This document shows positions 1 to 6,270 of a stretch of DNA of 64,000 bases, piece after piece. How positions within the stretch are numbered: the first letter of the stretch is position 1; each line of letters starts with the position of its first letter. Below the pieces are notes generated by a model that was given only the letters and a program-made list of their open reading frames with translations, was not told the DNA's origin and searched no databases. The DNA is taken from positions 930,001 through 994,000 of the forward strand of contig NZ_QEKW01000001.1 of NCBI RefSeq assembly GCF_003096675.1, read 5' to 3'. The position numbers and the translations under genes were made by a program. The stretch comes from Actinomycetospora cinnamomea. GTDB taxonomy: Bacteria > Actinomycetota > Actinomycetes > Mycobacteriales > Pseudonocardiaceae.

Positions 1-135
1 GGGGCCCTCGGGGTTGGCAGCCGTGTAGGGCGGCCACGACCAGGGCGACAGCGCCTCGGTCAACGACGCTGCGGCACCCGGAGGCAACGCGGCGATCTGC
101 TCGTCGACCGCATCGCTGGTCCGTACCTCGTACAC
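1..135 (-). CDS. RelE/ParE-like toxin, N-terminal part (cut by window edge)
   Basis: A minus-strand frame opens with GTG at 135 and stays open to base 1, giving 45 residues that begin VYEVRTSDAVDEQIAALPP and end in TAANPEGP. From memory this matches the N-terminal half of small actinobacterial RelE/ParE-superfamily toxins, which start YEVR and keep an ALPP helix and a Y..ANPDG segment. The start lies immediately after the TAG stop of the upstream antitoxin-like remnant, the usual antitoxin-then-toxin order. The family acts as an mRNA interferase or gyrase poison; which one cannot be told here. The catalytic C-terminal half lies outside the window. Confidence 0.55.
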   Translation of the reverse strand, partial: MYEVRTSDAVDEQIAALPPGAAASLTEALSPWSWPPYTAANPEGP

Positions 136-354
136 CTACATCCCGGCTTTGGCCCGCGTGACCGCCAGCGGCTCGTCCGGCGGAGATGACTGCCCAGTCA
201 CTTGCTCCGCTGCCCGCCGGGCCACTCGCGCGAACCACTGCGGGTCGGACTGCAGCGCCGCGATCCGCCGCCACTGCTCGAGCATCGTGAACAGCTCGGT
301 GAGGTCCAGGCTGGACCTTGTCGCCTCGAGCGCCGGGAACCAGCCGCCACGTCG
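136..354 (-). pseudogene. DUF6247-like antitoxin, 5'-truncated remnant
   Basis: The minus-strand frame is open from just after an in-frame TGA (355-357) to TAG at 136-138. Its product contains SSLDLTELFTMLEQWRRIA, then a DPQWFARVARRAAE helix and PPDEPLAVTRAKAGM at the C-terminus. I recall this as the C-terminal part of DUF6247 proteins, which precede RelE-like toxins in actinobacteria. About half of the usual N-terminus is missing: upstream is a stop and then the promoter of the divergent sigma-factor gene. The only ATG (285) would give 49 residues. I read it as a decayed antitoxin; a short functional protein from ATG 285 is possible. Confidence 0.5.
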
Positions 355-397
355 TCAGTTCTGGCAGCCCCTCGCACCGGTGGAAGGATCGACGACC

Positions 398-1405
398 ATG
401 ACCGACGCCGGAGCGCTGGGCGCCGACGAGGCCACGTTCATCGCGGCGGTCCGTTCAGGCGACGCGGGGCGGTTCGCACTCATCACGGAGCGCCACCGGC
501 GTGAGCTGCAGGTGCACTGCTACCGGATGCTCGCGAACTACGAGGACGCCCAGGACGTGACGCAGGAGACGTTCCTGCGAGCGTGGAACAAGCGGGAGTC
601 GTTCAAGGGCCACGCCGCGCTGCGGACCTGGCTGTACCGGATCGCGACGAACGCCTGCCTCGACTTCCTGGAGAAGCGCAACGACCGCACGCCGGTACCG
701 TCCGGGCTGCCCGACGTCGGCTCCGAGGTGCTGTACCTGCAGCCGTACCCCGATCGGATGCTGCCCGAGGACCCGCAGGAATCGGTGGTGGCACGGGAGA
801 CGATCGAGCTGGCGTTCATCGTCGCCGTCCAGCACCTGCCGCCGCGGCAGCGGGCGGTGTTCGTCCTGCGCGACGTCCTCGGTTGGCCGGCGTCGAAGGC
901 CGCCGACGCCCTCGATCTGACCGTCGCATCGGTGACCAGCGCTCTGCAGCGGGCGCGCGTGACGATGCGCGAGCAGCTGCCCGACCGCCGCCTCGACTGG
1001 CGGAGCCCCGCCACCCACGAGCTGTCGAGCGACGAGCGCGGCGTGGTGAGGTCGTACATCGATGCCCACGAGCGCAACGACCTCGAGGGTCTGACGTCCC
1101 TGCTGCGCGAGGACCTGCGCTTCGCGATGCTGCCCGAGCCGGGCACCGTGCTCACGACGGCCGAGGACGCGGTGGACGGCTGGGTCTCCGGTGGGCTCTT
1201 CCGGCGCGGCCACGACGACTGGCGCGGGACCACCACGACGGTCAACGGCATGCCCGCCGCCGCGCTGTACCTGCGCACCCCCGACGACCCGCAGTACCGG
1301 TTGTTCGCCGTCGCGGTCCTGCACGTCGTCGACGGGAAGATCGCCGAGCTCACCGGATTCGACGCCACCGACAAACCATGGCTGGGCCTGCCCCCGACAC
1401 TGTGA
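398..1405 (+). CDS. ECF sigma factor with SnoaL-like C-terminal domain
   Basis: Encodes 335 residues. Sigma region 2 spans about residues 20-90, with the conserved EDAQDVTQETFLRAW core-binding helix. Region 4 spans about 145-190 (LPPRQRAVFVLRDVLGW, then the HTH). A SnoaL/NTF2-like domain fills about 205-330. This is the architecture of ECF sigma factors (SigJ/SigX5-like) that lack a separate anti-sigma factor and use the C-terminal domain for self-control. ATG 398 is chosen because GGAAGG lies 11-16 bases upstream and the protein then starts just before region 2; the frame itself is open much further upstream. The convergent downstream gene encodes a RibD-C reductase, a frequent companion of such sigma factors. 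Confidence 0.85.
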   Translation: MTDAGALGADEATFIAAVRSGDAGRFALITERHRRELQVHCYRMLANYEDAQDVTQETFLRAWNKRESFKGHAALRTWLYRIATNACLDFLEKRNDRTPVPSGLPDVGSEVLYLQPYPDRMLPEDPQESVVARETIELAFIVAVQHLPPRQRAVFVLRDVLGWPASKAADALDLTVASVTSALQRARVTMREQLPDRRLDWRSPATHELSSDERGVVRSYIDAHERNDLEGLTSLLREDLRFAMLPEPGTVLTTAEDAVDGWVSGGLFRRGHDDWRGTTTTVNGMPAAALYLRTPDDPQYRLFAVAVLHVVDGKIAELTGFDATDKPWLGLPPTL

Positions 1406-1426
1406 TCAGAGCGTGCGGCCCCGTGC

Positions 1427-1990
1427 TCATCGCCTCGGCTCGTACCGGGTCAGCACCACCCCGCCGGGGAACGTCCGCGTCTCCACCAGGTCCAGGTTCA
1501 CCCAGCTGTCCAACGCGGTGAAGAATGGCGTGCCGCCGCCCACGAGGACCGGATGGGTGACGATCGCGTACTCGTCGATCAGCCCGACCCGCATGGCGGC
1601 CCCGGCGAGCGTTGCGCCACCGACCCTCATCGGCCCGCCGTCCTCGGCCTTGAGCCGGGCGATCTCGGCGATCGCGTCGCCGGTGGCCAGGCGCGCGTCC
1701 CCGTCGACCTCGTCGATCGTCGAGGAGAACACCACCTTCGGCGTGTCCCGCCAGTTCCGCGCGAACTCGACCTGCGCCGGGGTGGCGCCCGGCTGCTGGT
1801 CGCCGGTCGGCCAGTAGGCGCTCATGGTCTCCCACAGCCGGCGCCCGTACAGGAACAGGCTGATCGAACGCTCCTGATCGAGCCACCACTGGAACAGCTC
1901 GTCGCTCGGTGCGCTCCAGCCGAGGTCCTCGCCGGGCGCGGCGATGTAGCCGTCCAGGGTCGCGTTCATGCCGAAGATCAGTTTCCGCAT
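1427..1990 (-). CDS. Dihydrofolate reductase-like (RibD C-terminal) family protein
   Basis: 187 residues from ATG 1990. The N-terminus MRKLIFGMNATLDGYIA is the usual start of the stand-alone RibD-C/DHFR-like family. The NADPH-site loop is visible in MRVGGATLAGAAMRVGLIDEY and the late GG in VLVGGGTPFF. Members are NAD(P)H-dependent reductases of mostly unknown substrate; this copy is not folA or ribD, having no deaminase domain and no folate operon. It converges with the ECF sigma gene with a 21-bp gap. Substrate unknown. Confidence 0.8.
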   Translation of the reverse strand: MRKLIFGMNATLDGYIAAPGEDLGWSAPSDELFQWWLDQERSISLFLYGRRLWETMSAYWPTGDQQPGATPAQVEFARNWRDTPKVVFSSTIDEVDGDARLATGDAIAEIARLKAEDGGPMRVGGATLAGAAMRVGLIDEYAIVTHPVLVGGGTPFFTALDSWVNLDLVETRTFPGGVVLTRYEPRR

Positions 1991-2115
1991 CGTGCCGGCC
2001 TCCCGTGTCGATCTCACACGTACAGACGGGCGCGGCGCGGAAACCTCATCGGTGACCGACCGGGCAACGCACCTTCTCGATCGGCTTCCCCACCTCGATG
2101 CCGAGCGTCGAGACG

Positions 2116-2295
2116 TCACTCCGCGGGTGGCTCCGGGGGTTGCTGGTCCTCCGACTCCTCGGCACGAGCCGCCCGAACGCGCACGACGCCGCTCTCGAGG
2201 TCGAGCCCGACGACACGGCCGCGCTCACCGGTGTCCTCGGAGCCCTCGACGCCCTCGAGGTGCGGGGACCGGAAGATGCCACCGAAGGCCGTCAT
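2116..2295 (-). CDS. Small acidic hypothetical protein (59 aa)
   Basis: A short minus-strand frame starts MTAFGGIFRSPHLEGVEG and ends EDQQPPEPPAE. It is acidic, with a Pro/Glu/Gln tail and a central GRVVGLDLESGVVRVR strand pattern, and has no membrane segment. Third-position G+C is very high in this frame, supporting coding. It lies alone between the DHFR-like gene and the ECF42 gene. No strong ribosome-binding site precedes ATG 2295; a TATCCT hexamer lies 8-13 bases upstream, so a leaderless transcript is possible. I do not recognise the family. Confidence 0.5.
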   Translation of the reverse strand: MTAFGGIFRSPHLEGVEGSEDTGERGRVVGLDLESGVVRVRAARAEESEDQQPPEPPAE

Positions 2296-2338
2296 GGCGC
2301 CAGGATAGACATCGGCTCCGCAGCGGGTCTCCGCTCGC

Positions 2339-3496
2339 TCAGCGCCCCGTCCGCTGCCGCACCCGCGCCGCCTCGCGGGTGAGGTGGTCGCGCTCGGGCA
2401 CGCTGGTCGCGGCGCGGGACGCCTCGGCGTACAGGTCCGCGGCGCGCTCCAGGTCGCCGGCGCGCTCGTGCAGGTAGGCCGACGCCGCGGCGTGGCGCGG
2501 CACGCCGGGGTCCACCTCGGCGAGCGCCGCCAGGCCCGCGTGTGCGCCGTCGGCCTCGCCCACCGCCACCGCGCGGTTGAGCCGGACCACCGGGCTCTCG
2601 GTGAGGCGGAGCAGCTCGTCGTACCACTCCACGATCTGCACCCAGTCCGTCTCGGCCGCGCTCGGGGCGTCGGCGTGCAGGGCGGCGATCGCGGCCTGCG
2701 CCTGGTAGTCGCCCAGACGGTCTCGGGCCAGCGCCGCCTGCAGGATCGCCACCCCCTCGGCGATCAGCCCGGTGTCCCAGCGTGACCGGTCCTGCTCGGC
2801 GAGCGGCACCAGGCGACCTCCCGGCCCGGTGCGCGACACGCGCCGCGCGTGGTGGAGCAGCATCAGCGCGAGCAGCCCCGCGACCTCGGGCTCGTCGGTC
2901 AGGGCGGCGAGCTGGCGGGTGAGGCGGATGGCCTCGGCCGCGAGGTCGGTGTGGTCCGGGCTGTCCCCGCCGTAGCCCTCGTTGAACACGAGGTAGAGCA
3001 CCCGCAGCACGGTCGCGAGGTCGCCGGGCCGGTCGAGCGGCCGCCCCGCGATCCGCCGCTTGGCCCGGCTGATCCGCTGCGCCATCGTGGCCTCGGGGAC
3101 GAGGTACGCCTCCGCGATCTGCCGGGTCGTCAGGCCGCCGACCGCGCGCAGGGTCAGGGCCACCGCCGACGCCGGCGCCAGGTCGGGGTGTGCGCACAGG
3201 AAGTACAACCGCAGGGTGTCGTCGGCGGCGGCCCCCGGTTCGGCGGGCGGTTCGGCGTCCACCGCGACCTCGCGCCCGCGCCGCGACGCCTCGGCGCGCG
3301 TGGCGTCGAGGAACTTCCGCCACGCCACCGCGACCAGCCACCCCTTCGGGTCGTGCGGCGGGTCGTCCGGCCAGGTCTCGAGCGCCTTGATCAGGGCTTC
3401 CTGCACGGCGTCCTCGGCCGACGCGAAGTCCGCGCCGCGCCGGCCGAGGACACCGATCACCGCGGGGACGAGCTCCCGCAGCAGGGCGGAGTTCAC
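2339..3496 (-). CDS. ECF42-type RNA polymerase sigma factor (DUF6596, C-terminal extension)
   Basis: 385 residues from GTG 3496. Region 2 is at the N-terminus (DFASAEDAVQEALIKALETWP). Region 4 lies around 110-150 (GGLTTRQIAEAYLVPEATMAQRISRAKRRI, split here only for reading). About 200 residues of helical, TPR-like extension follow, as in the ECF42 group. The start is fixed by a GTGA overlap with the stop of the upstream DGPF/YCII gene, so the two are translationally coupled. ECF42 factors are known partners of DGPF proteins and activate their own DGPF operon; the promoter at 3950-3976 fits that. Signal and regulon beyond this operon are unknown. Confidence 0.85.
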   Translation of the reverse strand: MNSALLRELVPAVIGVLGRRGADFASAEDAVQEALIKALETWPDDPPHDPKGWLVAVAWRKFLDATRAEASRRGREVAVDAEPPAEPGAAADDTLRLYFLCAHPDLAPASAVALTLRAVGGLTTRQIAEAYLVPEATMAQRISRAKRRIAGRPLDRPGDLATVLRVLYLVFNEGYGGDSPDHTDLAAEAIRLTRQLAALTDEPEVAGLLALMLLHHARRVSRTGPGGRLVPLAEQDRSRWDTGLIAEGVAILQAALARDRLGDYQAQAAIAALHADAPSAAETDWVQIVEWYDELLRLTESPVVRLNRAVAVGEADGAHAGLAALAEVDPGVPRHAAASAYLHERAGDLERAADLYAEASRAATSVPERDHLTREAARVRQRTGR

Positions 3497-3900
3497 TCCG
3501 GCGATCCGGGCACGCCGGTGAGGAACGGGCGGACCTCGAGCCACTCGTGGATCGGCTCCCCACCCGCACCCGGCGCCGCGGACAGCTCCCCGGCCAGCTC
3601 GACCGCGCGGTCCCACGACTCCACGTCGACGATCATCCAGCCGGCGATGAGGTCCTTGGTCTCGGCGAACGGGCCGTCGGTCACCGGCGGGCGCCCCTCG
3701 CCGTCGAAGCGCACGAACGCGCCCTCGGCCGCGAGCGCCTGGCTGTCGACGAACTCCCCGGTCTCGACGAGGCGCTGCGCGAAGTCGCTCATGTACTGCA
3801 TGTGCGCGTCGACCTCCTCGGGCGTCCACTCGTCCATCGGCGCCCAGTCGACGGCCGGGGCCGGGCCGCCGCGGTAGTGCTTGAGGATGAGGTACTTCAC
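3493..3900 (-). CDS. DGPF (YCII-related) protein
   Basis: 135 residues starting VKYLILKHYRGG from GTG 3900, behind a strong GAAGGAGGA site. The family signature is visible as VTDGPFAETKDLIAGWMIVD, with the name-giving DGPF. YCII/DGPF proteins are small ferredoxin-like-fold proteins with no settled activity; many sit beside ECF42 sigma factors. Its TGA overlaps the GTG of the sigma gene by 4 bp. The divergent upstream neighbour is htpX. Confidence 0.88.
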   Translation of the reverse strand: MKYLILKHYRGGPAPAVDWAPMDEWTPEEVDAHMQYMSDFAQRLVETGEFVDSQALAAEGAFVRFDGEGRPPVTDGPFAETKDLIAGWMIVDVESWDRAVELAGELSAAPGAGGEPIHEWLEVRPFLTGVPGSPE

Positions 3901-3949
3901 GGCGTTCCTCCTTCGTCGTGGCGGCCCCCGTGGCCGCTCGTGCTCCGGG

Positions 3950-3976
3950 GACGGAGCCGGCGCCGCGTCCTCGACA
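3950..3976 (-). promoter_or_regulatory. Candidate ECF42 autoregulatory promoter
   Basis: On the minus strand TGTCGA (3976-3971) is followed after 17 nt by CGTC (3953-3950). I recall the published ECF42 consensus as TGTCGA at -35 and CG(A/T)C at -10, which this matches. The -10 lies about 50 nt upstream of the DGPF start codon. This would make the DGPF-sigma pair positively autoregulated. Confidence 0.55.
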
Positions 3977-4058
3977 TCGCCACGAGGAACACCCCGCCCA
4001 CCGTCCGCGTTGTTCCGGTGAACGGAAGTCCGGATCGATGCTGGAGGGAGACGTGGTC

Positions 4059-4937
4059 GTGGTGCGGGGCGTCGGCAACGGGCTGAAGACCGCGGTGTTG
4101 TTGGGTGGTCTGTCGGCGTTGATCCTGCTGGCGGGCCAGTGGATCGGCGGGACGACCGGGCTGCTGGTCGCCGGTCTGATCGCGCTGGCGATGAACGGGT
4201 TCTCGTACTTCTACTCGGATCGCCTCGCGCTGCGCGCGATGCGTGCCGTCGAGGTCGGACCGCGCGAGGCACCGGGACTCCACCGCATGGTCCGCGAGCT
4301 CTCCGCGCGGGCGGGCATGCCGATGCCGCGGCTCTACATCTCGCCGACCTCGGCGCCGAACGCCTTCGCCACGGGACGCAGCCCCGAGCACGCCGCGGTG
4401 TGCGTCACCGAGGGCATCCTCGGCCTGCTGAGCGAGCGGGAGCTGCGTGGTGTGCTGGGACACGAGATCAGCCACGTCGGCAACCGTGACGTCCTCATCG
4501 CCTCGGTGGCCGCCGGGCTGGCCAGCATGGTCATGATCCTCGCGAACCTCGCCCAGCTCGGCGCGCTGTTCGGGTTCGGCTCCGTCGACGACGACGGGCC
4601 GGGGCTGCTGGAGGTGCTGCTCTTCGCGCTGCTGGGGCCCGTGGCGGCGGGTCTGATCCAGGCGGCGATCAGCCGCTCCCGCGAGTTCGAGGCCGACGCC
4701 TCCGGGGCGCGGGTCACGGGCGACCCGCTGGCCCTGGCCGCCGCGCTGGCGAAGATCGAGCGGGCCGCCCGCGCCCGTCCGCTGGTCGCCGACGGCCGGA
4801 CCGCTCCGGTGAGCGCCCTGATGATCGCCAACCCGTTCTCGGCCGCGTCCGCCGCGCGGTGGTTCTCCACCCACCCGGACACCGCCGAGCGGATCGCCCG
4901 GCTGCAGGCGATGAGCCGGGGCGTCGCTCGCGTCTGA
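4059..4937 (+). CDS. htpX: HtpX-like M48 zinc metalloprotease
   Basis: Membrane-bound zinc protease that degrades misfolded membrane proteins. Two N-terminal membrane helices (AVLLGGLSALILLAG and TGLLVAGLIALAMNGF) precede the zinc motif HEISH at about residue 135. Two further hydrophobic segments lie near 150-200, and the third zinc ligand is in SREFEADASGA. At about 292 residues it is full length. The frame also contains ATG 4038, but GGAGGGAG at 4043-4050 is placed for a GTG in the cluster 4053-4062; I choose 4059 on 8-nt spacing. Transcribed divergently from the DGPF-ECF42 operon. Confidence 0.88.
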   Translation: MVRGVGNGLKTAVLLGGLSALILLAGQWIGGTTGLLVAGLIALAMNGFSYFYSDRLALRAMRAVEVGPREAPGLHRMVRELSARAGMPMPRLYISPTSAPNAFATGRSPEHAAVCVTEGILGLLSERELRGVLGHEISHVGNRDVLIASVAAGLASMVMILANLAQLGALFGFGSVDDDGPGLLEVLLFALLGPVAAGLIQAAISRSREFEADASGARVTGDPLALAAALAKIERAARARPLVADGRTAPVSALMIANPFSAASAARWFSTHPDTAERIARLQAMSRGVARV

Positions 4938-4942
4938 GATCG

Positions 4943-4961
4943 CGGTCCGAGGCCTGGACCG
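4943..4961 (+). terminator. Possible terminator hairpin after htpX
   Basis: CGGTCC and GGACCG form a 6-bp stem with a 7-nt loop just after the htpX stop, between htpX and the convergent glycosylase gene. There is no U-run, so it is a weak candidate. Confidence 0.3.
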
Positions 4962-5024
4962 GGCCCGTGGTGGTCGCCCTGGGGCGGTGGCCCCACAACT
5001 CAGGGAGGTGGCCGGCACGCGCCG

Positions 5025-5756
5025 TCAACGGCGCGCGCCCAGCTCCCGGGCCCGGTGGAGCACCGCGTCGAGCATCGACGGCGTGAGACGGCCGGTGGCC
5101 GTGTTCTGCGGGCCGGGGTGGTAGCAGCCGAGGAGCGCGAGGCCCTCCCGCGGCCCCGCCGCGACGACGTGCTCGGCGCCGTGCCCGAACCGCGGCCGCG
5201 GCCGCACGCCGGCCCAGGTCGCGGCCGCGTCCCAGGCGAAGCCGCCGAGGCACACCAGCACGCGCACCCGGCCCAGCGCGTCGACCTCCTCGGACAGCCA
5301 GCGCAGGCACGTGTCGCGCTCCTGCGGCGTCGGGCGGTGGTCGGGCGGCGGGCAGCGCACGGCGGAGGACATCCACGCCCCGTGCAACCGCAGCCCGTCG
5401 TCCACGTGGCGCGAGGTCGGCTGGTTCGCCAACCCCGTCCGGTGCAGCGCGGCGACGAGGACGTCGGCCGTGCGGTTGCCGGTGAAGGCGCGACCGGTCC
5501 GGTTCCCACCGTGCGGCGCCGTGGCCAGGCCGAGGACGTGGACCGTCGCGTCGGGGTCGCCGAACCCGGGCACCGGCCGCGCCCACGAGGTCGCGGCGGG
5601 CTCGGCCTCCCGGCGCGCGGCCACCAGCCGCGGACAGGCCTCGCAGTCGGCGATGCGGGCGGCGAGGTCGGCGAGGCGCCGCCCGCGCGGGTCGGTCAGC
5701 GCACCAGGAGCGAGCGACCGCGGCGGATCGCACGCCCGACCCGGAGCGGCACCCAC
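5025..5756 (-). CDS. Family 5 (UdgB-type) uracil-DNA glycosylase
   Basis: 243 residues if started at GTG 5756. The active-site loop GLATAPHGGNRTGR is the family 5 form of motif A; in UDGs it contacts the flipped uracil. The late His motif is CYHPGPQNT. Cysteines for a 4Fe-4S cluster include CEAC near residue 40 and further Cys later. The enzyme removes uracil and hypoxanthine-type lesions, important in GC-rich genomes. The start is uncertain: GTG 5756 overlaps the upstream Rieske gene by 61 bp and has no good ribosome-binding site. A CTG at 5699 overlapping that gene's TGA would fit a typical N-terminus (LTDPRGRRLADL). Confidence 0.85.
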   Translation of the reverse strand: MGAAPGRACDPPRSLAPGALTDPRGRRLADLAARIADCEACPRLVAARREAEPAATSWARPVPGFGDPDATVHVLGLATAPHGGNRTGRAFTGNRTADVLVAALHRTGLANQPTSRHVDDGLRLHGAWMSSAVRCPPPDHRPTPQERDTCLRWLSEEVDALGRVRVLVCLGGFAWDAAATWAGVRPRPRFGHGAEHVVAAGPREGLALLGCYHPGPQNTATGRLTPSMLDAVLHRARELGARR

Positions 5757-6064
5757 CGGGCGAGCACGCGCACGAGCTGCGTGTAGCCCGGCGTCGGTCC
5801 GACGTAGAAGGCGACGCCCTTCGGACCGCTGACCATCTCGCCGTTGCGCACGTCGTAGCGGGCCCCGTGCCAGGGGCAGACCAGGCAGCCCTCGTCGTCG
5901 ACGCGGCCGTCGGAGAGGTCGCGGAGCTGGTGCCGGCAGCGCCGCGTCACCGCGAACGGCTCGCCGCGGCTCTCCCCCACCGCATACCTGCCGACGCGAC
6001 GGACCCCGCCCGGCGGCGGGGCCTCGACCTCGGCCCAGCCCTGGGTGTCCTCGGCGTGCGTCAC
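5696..6064 (-). CDS. Rieske [2Fe-2S] ferredoxin-like protein
   Basis: 122 residues. The cluster ligands are plain: CRHQ (Cys-x-His) near residue 43 and CPWHG (Cys-x2-His) near 63, with YDVRNGEMVSGP following as in stand-alone Rieske proteins. There is no membrane helix and no oxygenase partner nearby. The C-terminus is basic (RAIRRGRSLLVR). Likely an electron carrier of unknown partner; its overlap with the glycosylase gene suggests a joint transcript but no shared chemistry is known. Start GTG 6064. Confidence 0.85.
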   Translation of the reverse strand: MTHAEDTQGWAEVEAPPPGGVRRVGRYAVGESRGEPFAVTRRCRHQLRDLSDGRVDDEGCLVCPWHGARYDVRNGEMVSGPKGVAFYVGPTPGYTQLVRVLARWVPLRVGRAIRRGRSLLVR

Positions 6065-6196
6065 GCTCCCGGCCCCCGTTCGTCGGGCGCCGGCGTCACG
6101 CCGCCGCCGGTGTGGTGGTCACCGCGGGGTCGCCGGAGCGGAGGACGGCGAAACGGCACGCGTTCCTCCCGCCGTACCGAACGTATAGCGCGGGAC

Positions 6197-6215
6197 GGGT
6201 CTTGCCGCAAGACCC
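6197..6215 (+). promoter_or_regulatory. Rifamycin-associated element (RAE)-like palindrome upstream of helR
   Basis: The 19-bp sequence GGGTCTTGCCGCAAGACCC has perfect 8-bp arms around a 3-bp centre. It agrees at 16 of 19 positions with the RAE as I remember it (GGGGCTTGCGGCAAGGCCC), and the length is identical. It lies 55 nt before the helR start and just after a -10-like TATAGC (6184-6189). In Streptomyces, RAEs precede rifamycin-inducible genes including helR. Confidence 0.65.
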
Positions 6216-6270
6216 GGGTCCTTCGGCACCATCACCCGCCGTCAGCGGCCACGACGACGTGAGGGGGCCC

